Part shown: positions 1 through 5,275 of the stretch, piece after piece
Numbering within the stretch: position 1 is the first letter of the stretch
Layout of the letters: every line of letters begins with the position of its first letter
Assembly (NCBI GenBank): GCA_963661055.1
Contig: CAVLAC010000059.1
Location: forward strand, 1-13,198
From: UBA1067 sp963661055
GTDB taxonomy: Bacteria; Verrucomicrobiota; Kiritimatiellia; RFP12; UBA1067
DNA length: 13,198 bases
Direction: 5' to 3'
Translations under genes and position numbers: made by a program
Notes under the pieces: generated by a model
What the model was told of the DNA's origin: nothing
The model's input: only the letters and a program-made list of their open reading frames with translations
Database searches by the model: none

Positions 1-529
1 TTATGCACGCAAAGGAATCTGAGCGGTTCCCAGCAAGAAAGCTCTTTTCATCCATGCCGATAAACGATATCTCTTCTGCCGCGCGACATATTAGACCGCG
101 TTCGACGGCGCGCCTTTTTATGTCGAGGACTTGATGCCAGTCTAGCCGCAGGATACGCTGTGCATCCGACAAACTTTTTGTGCTCTTGAGTACCTCGATG
201 GCAAAGACTTCAAATAGGAGTGTGAAGCGCGCATTCTTTTCCGCCCAAGGAATGTCTATGACTTTTACGCCATGCTCTGCACAACAGCACCGCCGCGGTT
301 TAGCATGAATAAGAGTTTGAAACTGCATGGTGTCAAGATGCCTCCAAACACGCTCTTTTTGACAATCATACATAGGCGACAGTGTTCCGCATTCTGGGCA
401 AGGCGCACATTTCTCAGCATAATCGAGATATATATCGAGCTTTGATGCGGCGACATCAAGCCGCACATCAACGACCTTCCATTCCTCCCCGAGATCGAGG
501 AGCTTGCTATAATGTGTATTTAAATCCAT
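1..529 (-). CDS. ISL3-family transposase, N-terminal 176 residues (partial, runs off left edge)
   Basis: The frame opens with ATG at 529-527 and reads minus-strand without a stop to position 1, so the protein is cut by the window, not by mutation. Seen in the translation: a Cys-rich zinc-finger-like segment at residues 41-83 (CAPCPEC at 41-47, RRCCC at 79-83, then EHG); a segment of helix-turn-helix character around 105-145 (FEVFAIEVLKSTKSLSDAQ, then WHQVLDIKRRAVERG); and IGMDEKSF at 157-164. The last segment matches the start of the ISL3 DDE catalytic domain, with Asp160 as the probable first catalytic acidic residue. Full-length ISL3 transposases are about 400-430 residues, so more than half is missing here. 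The role would be cut-and-paste or circle-mediated transposition of its own element. Whether the full gene is intact cannot be judged. Confidence 0.87.
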   Translation of the reverse strand, partial: MDLNTHYSKLLDLGEEWKVVDVRLDVAASKLDIYLDYAEKCAPCPECGTLSPMYDCQKERVWRHLDTMQFQTLIHAKPRRCCCAEHGVKVIDIPWAEKNARFTLLFEVFAIEVLKSTKSLSDAQRILRLDWHQVLDIKRRAVERGLICRAAEEISFIGMDEKSFLAGNRSDSFACI

Positions 530-536
530 ACCCTAT

Positions 537-565
537 ATTATCTCATTTTTAGCGCCTTTTGCCAA
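537..565 (-). promoter_or_regulatory. Predicted transposase promoter
   Basis: On the minus strand there is TTGGCA (plus 560-565), a 17-nt spacer, then GATAAT (plus 537-542). Each hexamer matches the sigma70 consensus at five of six positions with ideal spacing. The -10 ends 7 nt before the transposase ATG at 529, so the transcript would start at or within a few bases of the start codon. No Shine-Dalgarno sequence fits in that space. A low-expression, possibly leaderless transposase mRNA is the simplest reading, but no transcript data support it. Confidence 0.55.
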
Positions 566-587
566 TAGTGTAGGGGGCATTTCCACT

Positions 588-604
588 AAAAAGCCCGAAG
601 AGCC
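588..604 (-). repeat. Putative terminal inverted repeat of the ISL3 element (outer end)
   Basis: Read on the minus strand from 604 inward, the sequence begins GGCTCTTCGGGCTTTTT. The GGCTCTT opening recalls published ISL3-family ends (from memory). Only one copy is in the window, so the inner limit of the repeat is arbitrary. Confidence 0.5.
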
Positions 605-623
605 GAATTTTTGTATTTTGTGG

Positions 624-653
624 TGGACAAGTGGCACCGATAATTGGTATAAT
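624..653 (+). promoter_or_regulatory. Predicted sigma70-type promoter of the ribH cluster
   Basis: TGGACA at 624-629 (five of six matches to TTGACA), an 18-nt spacer, then a perfect TATAAT at 648-653. Transcription would start near 660 and leave a leader of about 40 nt. That leader contains AAGAAGG at 684-690, a ribosome binding site 10 nt before the ribH ATG. The whole promoter lies outside the IS, about 20 bp beyond its end, so the insertion leaves the core promoter intact but would have displaced any upstream control sites. The leader is too short to hold an FMN riboswitch. Confidence 0.65.
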
Positions 654-700
654 ATTACGCGAAATAAGTCATAACAGTGATTTAAGAAGGTTATAAGCCA

Positions 701-1162
701 ATGAAAGAAGTAAACGGAGAGCTCCTTGCGAAAGGACTGAAGGTGGCGATTGTCGTCAGCCGCTTTAATAGCTTTTTGACTGAACAGCTCGTGAAGGGCG
801 CGGAAGATGCGTTCACACGGCTTGGTGGTAAGTCGGACGATTTGCTGCTGGTGCGCGTGCCGGGTGCGTATGAACTGCCGCTCGTTGCGCAGACTATCGC
901 GGCGAAGAAGGGCGTGGATGCTATTGTGTGCCTCGGTGCGGTTGTGCAGGGTGCGACGAGTCATGCGCTTCTCATTAATGAGACGACGGCGCGGGCATTT
1001 AATCAGATTTCGCTTGATACGGGAGTCCCCGTTCTCGATGGCGTTGTCAGTGCTGAGAACCTTGAGCAGGCTGTTGAGCGTTGCGGCACGAAGCAGGGCA
1101 ACAAGGGTTTTGCCGCGATGCAGAGCGCGATTGAGATGGCGCGCGTTATGAAGGCTCTCTAA
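701..1162 (+). CDS. ribH: 6,7-dimethyl-8-ribityllumazine synthase
   Basis: This cytosolic enzyme makes 6,7-dimethyl-8-ribityllumazine from 5-amino-6-ribitylaminouracil and 3,4-dihydroxy-2-butanone 4-phosphate, the step before riboflavin synthase. The 153-residue length is normal for the family. Visible signatures: SRFNSFLTEQLVKGA (20-34) with Phe22; VPGAYELP (53-60); LGAVVQGATSH (78-88) with the catalytic-type His88; and the C-terminal ERCGTKQGNKG (126-136) with Arg127. Phe22, His88 and Arg127 fall at the same numbers I recall for the Bacillus subtilis enzyme. The ATG is preceded by AAGAAGG at good spacing. It is the first gene of a four-gene cluster, and no other rib gene is nearby, so flavin synthesis is not encoded as one operon here. 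The segment after His88 (ALLINETTARAF) differs from the common HYDYV form but keeps the His. Confidence 0.95.
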   Translation: MKEVNGELLAKGLKVAIVVSRFNSFLTEQLVKGAEDAFTRLGGKSDDLLLVRVPGAYELPLVAQTIAAKKGVDAIVCLGAVVQGATSHALLINETTARAFNQISLDTGVPVLDGVVSAENLEQAVERCGTKQGNKGFAAMQSAIEMARVMKAL

Positions 1163-1197
1163 TTCAATTTCACAAACCAACCTAAGAAAGAACTAAC

Positions 1198-2442
1198 ATG
1201 AAAGAAGTAAAGAAAGTTGCATTCCTCACGGCGGGTGGTCTCGCACCGTGCTTGAGTTCCTCAATCGGCTACTTGATTGACGAATACACGAAGAAGGCTC
1301 CCAATGTCCAGATGATTGGTTATGTTAATGGCTATATGGGCCTTCTTAAGGGCGACTCGATTCCTGTGACGGACGAGGTCCGTAAGGACGCGCTCATCCT
1401 CGTGGCGCACGGTGGCTCGCCGATTGGCAATAGCCGCGTGAAGCTCACGAATGTTAAGGACTGCGTGAAGCGTGGGCTCGTCAAGCCGGGTGAAGACCCT
1501 CTTAAGGTCGCGGCAGATCAGCTCGTGAAGGACGGCGTCGATGTGCTCCATACGATTGGTGGCGATGACACGAATACGACGGCGGCAGATTTGGCGGCGT
1601 ATCTCGCGAAGCACAACTACCCGCTGATTGTTGTCGGTCTCCCGAAGACGATTGATAACGATGTCTACCCGATTCGCCAATCCCTCGGCGCGTGGACTGC
1701 GGCGGAAGAGAGCGCGAAGTTCTTCCTTAATGTTGTAAAAGAGAACAGTGCGAACCCGCGCTCACTCATCGTTCACGAAGTTATGGGTCGTAACTGCGGT
1801 TGGCTCACCTACAAGACGGCGCAGTACTACCACGAAAAGATCCAGTCGCTGAAGTTCGTGCCGGGCTTCATGCTTACGAAGGAGCGTCAGGATGTGCACG
1901 CGGTGTATGTTCCTGAGTGCCGCATCGACTTCCGTGAAGAAGCTTCGCGTCTTATGACGGTGATGGATAAGTATGACTGCGTGAATGTCTTCGTGTCGGA
2001 AGGCGCAGGCGTCAAGGATATCATCCGTGAAATGCAGTATCGCGGCGAAGAAGTGCCCGTGGACGCTTTTGGGCATCCGCGTCTTGATAAGGTCAATGTC
2101 GGTCAGTATGTCGGCAAGCGCCTTGGCGAACTTCTGCACGCTGAAAAGGTGCAGGTCTTCAAGTCGGGCTACTATGCGCGTTCTGCCGCGCCGAACCGCA
2201 AGGATCGTATGCTCATCCACAAGTGCTGCCAAGTCGCGGTTCAGAGTGCCCTTCAGGGTATTTCGGGCGTGGTGGGTCCTGACGAAAATAAGGACGGGCT
2301 CATCCGTGCGTGCGAGTTTGAGCGCATCAAGGGCGGCAAGCCGTTCAATGTGCGTAAGGGCTCGTTCCGTAAGCTCCTCACGGAAATTGGTCAGCCGTTC
2401 CCGCGCAAGAAGCGCACGCCGAAGCCGAAACAACAAGCGTAA
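1198..2442 (+). CDS. pfp: Pyrophosphate-dependent 6-phosphofructokinase (PPi type)
   Basis: This cytosolic glycolytic enzyme reversibly phosphorylates fructose 6-phosphate to fructose 1,6-bisphosphate. PPi as the phosphoryl donor is read from the motif GGDDTNT at residues 121-127: the Asp in the fourth position, where ATP enzymes have Gly, marks PPi users. PKTIDND at 149-155 carries the Lys that accompanies PPi specificity and the catalytic Asp pair. MGRNCGWL at 196-203 is the substrate-binding MGR segment. At 414 residues it is longer than the ~320-residue ATP enzyme and fits PPi-type forms. It starts 35 nt after ribH with AAGAAAG upstream, so it is probably co-transcribed. The C-terminus is strongly basic (RKKRTPKPKQQA). 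PPi use saves ATP and is common in fermentative bacteria. Donor specificity is read from motifs, not measured. Confidence 0.9.
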   Translation: MKEVKKVAFLTAGGLAPCLSSSIGYLIDEYTKKAPNVQMIGYVNGYMGLLKGDSIPVTDEVRKDALILVAHGGSPIGNSRVKLTNVKDCVKRGLVKPGEDPLKVAADQLVKDGVDVLHTIGGDDTNTTAADLAAYLAKHNYPLIVVGLPKTIDNDVYPIRQSLGAWTAAEESAKFFLNVVKENSANPRSLIVHEVMGRNCGWLTYKTAQYYHEKIQSLKFVPGFMLTKERQDVHAVYVPECRIDFREEASRLMTVMDKYDCVNVFVSEGAGVKDIIREMQYRGEEVPVDAFGHPRLDKVNVGQYVGKRLGELLHAEKVQVFKSGYYARSAAPNRKDRMLIHKCCQVAVQSALQGISGVVGPDENKDGLIRACEFERIKGGKPFNVRKGSFRKLLTEIGQPFPRKKRTPKPKQQA

Positions 2443-2463
2443 TTAAGAAGGACGCTAGAAGTC

Positions 2464-3270
2464 ATGACCGGCATTGAGCGGTTGCATGAAATAATGACCC
2501 GTCTTCGGAATCCGAAGACGGGTTGTCCTTGGGATAGAGAGCAGACGCTTGAGTCGCTCAAGCCGTGCGTCCTTGAGGAGTGCTACGAACTCCTCGCCGC
2601 GATGGACCATCCCGAGGATAAGGCGAATCACATCGAGGAACTCGGCGATGTGCTTTTGCAAGTGATGTTCCAGTCCGTCATGGCGGAACAACAGGGCACT
2701 TTCACCTTCGATGATGTCGCCAACGCCATCGCCGACAAACTCGTCCGTCGCCATCCGCATGTGTTTGGCAATGTGGACGCGAAGGATTCGGCGACCGTAT
2801 TGCGTAATTGGGAGCAGATTAAGCAGTCCGAACACCGCAAAGAAGCGCGGCACTCGGCACTGGACGGTGTGCCCGCGACATTACCCAGCCTTCTCAAAGC
2901 GCAACGCACCCAAGAGAAGGCGGCGCGTGTCGGCTTTGATTGGCAGGACGCGGCAGGTCCGCTTGCCAAGATAAAGGAAGAGCTCGCGGAACTTGAGGCG
3001 GAAGTCGCCGCACGCCAATCAGACCGTCCCTGCGACTCTGACCGCGTCAAAGAAGAATTGGGCGACCTCTTGTTTTCCGTCACCAATTTGGCGCGGCACT
3101 TGAAGGTAGATTCCGAGAGTGCTCTCGAGGGCACGACTGCCAAGTTTTCGCGGCGGTTTAGATCCGTTGAGGCGGGTGCAAAAGCCGAGGGACGCAATCT
3201 CAAGGAGATGTCTCTTGCCGAGATGGATGCCCTCTGGGAGAAGGCGAAGCACGAAGAGCCGCGTGCCTAA
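2464..3270 (+). CDS. mazG: Nucleoside triphosphate pyrophosphohydrolase MazG
   Basis: This enzyme hydrolyses NTPs and dNTPs to NMP plus pyrophosphate, acting as a nucleotide-pool housecleaner in the cytosol. The 268-residue protein has the two-domain MazG layout. The N-terminal domain opens with RLRNPKTGCPWDREQT (13-28), followed by the Mg-binding EExxE (38-42) and EELGD (58-62). The second domain carries KEELAELE (171-178) and KEELGDLL (196-203), so both domains keep their acidic motifs. The ATG at 2464 follows AAGAAGGA and lies 21 nt after pfp. Its stop is directly followed by the ispH ATG, implying tight coupling. Codons 12-20 contain a 27-nt perfect inverted repeat (separate entry). As a PPi producer beside a PPi-using phosphofructokinase, the pairing may be meaningful or accidental. 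Confidence 0.93.
   Translation: MTGIERLHEIMTRLRNPKTGCPWDREQTLESLKPCVLEECYELLAAMDHPEDKANHIEELGDVLLQVMFQSVMAEQQGTFTFDDVANAIADKLVRRHPHVFGNVDAKDSATVLRNWEQIKQSEHRKEARHSALDGVPATLPSLLKAQRTQEKAARVGFDWQDAAGPLAKIKEELAELEAEVAARQSDRPCDSDRVKEELGDLLFSVTNLARHLKVDSESALEGTTAKFSRRFRSVEAGAKAEGRNLKEMSLAEMDALWEKAKHEEPRA
2497..2523 (+). repeat. Perfect 13-bp inverted repeat inside the 5' end of mazG
   Basis: ACCCGTCTTCGGA (2497-2509), a single A (2510), then TCCGAAGACGGGT (2511-2523) are exact reverse complements. The centre lies about 46 nt inside the mazG reading frame. In RNA this would form a strong GC-containing hairpin with a 3-5 nt loop just after translation starts. It encodes TRLRNPKTG, part of the conserved MazG N-terminus, so the protein is not disrupted. 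There is no T run, so it is not a typical intrinsic terminator. Function unknown. Confidence 0.85.
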
Positions 3271-4062
3271 ATGACGCTGGAACTCCTAGAGCCGCGCGGA
3301 TTCTGTGCGGGGGTAGCGGGGGCACTTCGTAAGGCACTCGCGATTACGGAGCGTCCCGTTTATTGCCTTCACGAACTCGTCCATAATGAACTTGTGGTGG
3401 CTGACCTTGCCGCGCGCGGCTTTATCTTTGTTGATTCGCTTGAGGCTGTGCCCGAGGGGGCGACGCTCCTCTTTTCGGCGCACGGGGTCTCGCCGCAGAT
3501 TCGCGCTGAGGCGCAGGCGAAGGGGCTGAAGGTCGTGGACGCGACATGTCCGTTTGTGGCACGTGTCCATAAAGAAGCCCTCGCATTTGCCGCGCGCGGC
3601 ATTCCAGTCGTTGTGCTAGGTGACGCGGCACATGACGAGGTGAAGGGGATTCTCGGCGAAGTGCCTGCCGCGACAGTTTATCCGACTTTGCCGCGCGAGG
3701 GAAAGTTTGGGGTCGTGAGTCAAACGACACTGAATGCGGACGATGTAGAGGCGACTTTGGCGCGGCTGAGGAAATCGCGGGAAGTCGAGACGACGGCGGC
3801 GGTTTGCCGCGCGACAAAAGAGCGGCAGGACGCGGTCAAGCATTTCACGGGCGACGCGCTTTTGGTTTTGGGGAGCCCGAACTCCTCTAATACGCGGCGG
3901 CTAGCGGAAGTCGCGCCGTGCCGCGCTTTTCGGGCAGGGACACTTGAGGAAGTAAAAGCCCTTGATTTCGCGGGAATTACGCGCCTTGGCATAACGGCAG
4001 GCGCTTCCACGCCCGAATCTTTTGTGACGGAAGTCGTTCACTACCTCAAAAACGCCTTTTAA
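3271..4062 (+). CDS. ispH: 4-hydroxy-3-methylbut-2-enyl diphosphate reductase (IspH/LytB)
   Basis: This is the final step of the MEP isoprenoid pathway: the Fe-S enzyme reduces HMBPP to IPP and DMAPP in the cytosol. The three cluster cysteines are visible: Cys12 in PRGFCAGV, Cys93 in DATCPFV and Cys179 in AAVCRAT. Substrate-binding residues are also present: His38 (LVHNE), His71 (SAHGVS), His121 and Glu123 (AHDEVKG), QTT at 151-153 and NSSN at 204-207. At 263 residues it is shorter than the ~315-residue Escherichia coli protein but keeps all motifs, so it reads as a compact form rather than a broken one. Its ATG abuts the mazG stop with no spacer. The expected GHAGH-type motif is GDAAH here. 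The stop codon overlaps an 18-bp palindrome that may end the transcript or bind the next gene's regulator. Confidence 0.95.
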   Translation: MTLELLEPRGFCAGVAGALRKALAITERPVYCLHELVHNELVVADLAARGFIFVDSLEAVPEGATLLFSAHGVSPQIRAEAQAKGLKVVDATCPFVARVHKEALAFAARGIPVVVLGDAAHDEVKGILGEVPAATVYPTLPREGKFGVVSQTTLNADDVEATLARLRKSREVETTAAVCRATKERQDAVKHFTGDALLVLGSPNSSNTRRLAEVAPCRAFRAGTLEEVKALDFAGITRLGITAGASTPESFVTEVVHYLKNAF

Positions 4063-4081
4063 CCTGTATATACAGGTTTTT
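4061..4081 (+). promoter_or_regulatory. 18-bp perfect palindrome: candidate GntR-type operator or intrinsic terminator
   Basis: AACCTGTATATACAGGTT (4061-4078) is an exact palindrome followed by three more T (five in all, 4077-4081). Its core CTGTATATACAG resembles operators of sugar-responsive GntR-family repressors, such as the TTGTATATACAA site I recall for TreR. It lies 53 bp upstream of the start codon of a GntR-HTH regulator, so autoregulation is plausible. Alternatively it is a weak terminator for the ribH-ispH cluster: a 7-bp stem, 4-nt loop and short U tract directly at the ispH stop. Both roles may apply. No second copy was found in the window. Confidence 0.6.
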
Positions 4082-4112
4082 ACGTCCGTTGCCCCCCAAA
4101 GCGGAAAATTTA

Positions 4113-4121
4113 TGCTATAAT
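4113..4121 (+). promoter_or_regulatory. Predicted extended -10 promoter of the uronate operon
   Basis: TGCTATAAT is a perfect extended -10 element (TG at 4113-4114, TATAAT at 4116-4121). The region where a -35 box would lie is a C run (4092-4097) and matches poorly, so promoter strength may depend on the extended -10 or on an activator. Transcription would begin near 4127-4129, only 2-4 nt before the regulator ATG at 4131. This is the only clear promoter between ispH and the rest of the operon. Confidence 0.6.
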
Positions 4122-4130
4122 AGAGGGGAA

Positions 4131-5270
4131 ATGAGAAGGAAACCGCTCTATAAACGGATTGCTGACGATGTGCGCGCGGCTGTGACGGCTGGACGCTATT
4201 CGGATGGTAAATTGCCCTCGGACTCGCAGTTTGAGCGTCGCTACAGGACGACGCGGCAGACGGTGTTGAAGGCGATGCAGACACTGGAGGCGGATGGCGT
4301 AATCATCCGTCGTTCGGGTGTCGGGTCTTTTGTTGCCACGCAAGCCGATTTGCCGCAGGGACAATATGTCTCGACCTTGATTGCGCCTGGCGATGAATTC
4401 TTTGAACGCGTGAGTGGCTATGTGGGCGCCGCGTGCCGTGCGTATGGGCTTAACCTCATTTGGGGACCTGACGCGGACTTCCGTTCTATTTTGCCCCACG
4501 CTTCCATTGCCCACTTGGTAGAGCAGTACAAGCGGCAAAATGTGCGCGGCGTTTTCTTTGCGCCCGCCGCTGGTAATGACGCGACGGCTACGCGCAATAA
4601 GGAAGTTGCCGCGGCACTTACGAAGGCGGGGATTAAGATTGTCCTTCTTTGCCGCGATAACGCGGAGTTTCCGCTGCGGAGTGGTTATGACCTCATCGGG
4701 GTAGACAACCTCGAGGCGGGTTACCGTCAGACGATGCACCTCGTTGAGGAGGGGTGTAAGCGGATTCTCTACATTATGCGCGATGACCTCATCTGGACGA
4801 TGCGGGCGCGTGTCACGGGGTATCATCTCGCCTTGCAGGCGGCGGGGATTCCCGCATTGCCCGTGCAAAGTGCCGCAGTGAATGCGTGGGATGAGAAGCT
4901 TATGAGTGCCATTATGACGCGTTATAAGCCCGATGGCTTTGTTTGCTTTAATGATGCACTTGCCGCACGCGTTTTGAATGCCCTTGCGGCCATTCATGTC
5001 GCCGTTCCGTCGCGGGTTAAGGTGATTGGTGTTGATGATAGCGATTACGCGCGTTATCTCGCCGTGCCCCTCACGACCTTGCGTCAGCCACTCGCTTCGA
5101 TTGGTGAAGAAGCCGCGCGACTCATGTCCCTTCGCCTTGGTAATGATACGACCCCGCCGCGGCGGATTCTCTTTGATACGGAACTCGTGAAGCGTGCTTC
5201 CACGGGTTCGGGGCGCAAGTGCGCTCAAAAGATTTCACACTCTAACAAGAAAACCTCTAAGAAAGGATAA
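4131..5270 (+). CDS. GntR-HTH / LacI-type sugar-binding transcriptional regulator
   Basis: A predicted ligand-responsive DNA-binding repressor or activator of 379 residues. Residues 5-68 are a GntR winged helix: PLYKRIADDVRAAV, then GKLPSDSQFERRYRTTRQT, and the wing RRSGVGSFV. Residues ~78-360 resemble the periplasmic-binding-protein fold of LacI/GalR effector domains, with GVFFAPAA, IGVDNLEAGY, DGFVCFNDALAARVL, KVIGVDDSDYAR and LTTLRQPLASIGEEAARLM. This domain pairing is that of the arabinose regulator AraR of Bacillus. The ATG at 4131 was chosen because GntR domains begin a few residues before PLYKRIADDV; a TTG at 4089 would place the promoter inside the gene. Its Lys-rich tail (NKKTSKKG) contains the ribosome binding site of the next gene. 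The inducer is unknown; a uronate or pathway intermediate is likely from context. Confidence 0.88.
   Translation: MRRKPLYKRIADDVRAAVTAGRYSDGKLPSDSQFERRYRTTRQTVLKAMQTLEADGVIIRRSGVGSFVATQADLPQGQYVSTLIAPGDEFFERVSGYVGAACRAYGLNLIWGPDADFRSILPHASIAHLVEQYKRQNVRGVFFAPAAGNDATATRNKEVAAALTKAGIKIVLLCRDNAEFPLRSGYDLIGVDNLEAGYRQTMHLVEEGCKRILYIMRDDLIWTMRARVTGYHLALQAAGIPALPVQSAAVNAWDEKLMSAIMTRYKPDGFVCFNDALAARVLNALAAIHVAVPSRVKVIGVDDSDYARYLAVPLTTLRQPLASIGEEAARLMSLRLGNDTTPPRRILFDTELVKRASTGSGRKCAQKISHSNKKTSKKG
5260..5267 (+). promoter_or_regulatory. Ribosome binding site embedded in the regulator's last codons
   Basis: AGAAAGGA lies 8 nt before the ATG at 5276 and overlaps the last three codons before the regulator's stop. 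It pairs with the 3' end of 16S rRNA (UCCUUUCU). The same GAAAGGATA-N6-ATG arrangement recurs before the genes at 6713 and 10608. Confidence 0.7.
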
Positions 5271-5275
5271 CTACT

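Larger units (their letters stand above)
1..604 (-). mobile_element. ISL3-family insertion sequence, one end only (cut by window edge)
   Basis: This is the transposase-proximal end of an insertion sequence that continues past the left edge. Three things support it: a reading frame with ISL3-type transposase features, a promoter facing into that frame, and an outer end reading GGCTCTTCGGGCTTTTT on the minus strand from 604 inward. From memory, several ISL3-family inverted repeats begin with GGCTCTT, and the family typically makes 8-bp target duplications. If so, the boundary lies between 604 and 605, and the target duplication would be GAATTTTT at 605-612. The second inverted repeat and second target copy are not visible, so the exact boundary is inferred. 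The element sits just upstream of the ribH promoter and points away from it. Confidence 0.8.

Noticed and set aside
265..471. 68-residue minus-strand open frame in the IS
   Set aside because: It is out of frame with the transposase that reads through the same bases, and the transposase frame has clear family motifs.
605..700. FMN riboswitch upstream of ribH
   Set aside because: Only about 40 nt of leader and under 100 nt of non-IS sequence are present, too short for the conserved FMN aptamer, and no aptamer-like pairing was seen.
533..1180. 215-residue minus-strand open frame opposite ribH
   Set aside because: It covers the conserved ribH gene, its promoter and the IS end, with no domain signal. 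It is a shadow frame.
4089..4130. Upstream TTG start for the GntR/LacI regulator (adds 14 residues)
   Set aside because: The extension covers the TATAAT promoter element and has no ribosome binding site. GntR domains normally begin within a few residues of PLYKRIADDV, which the ATG at 4131 provides.
4110..5228. 372-residue minus-strand open frame opposite the regulator
   Set aside because: It is a shadow frame of a GC-biased gene: no recognisable domain, and Arg/His-rich composition typical of antisense reading.
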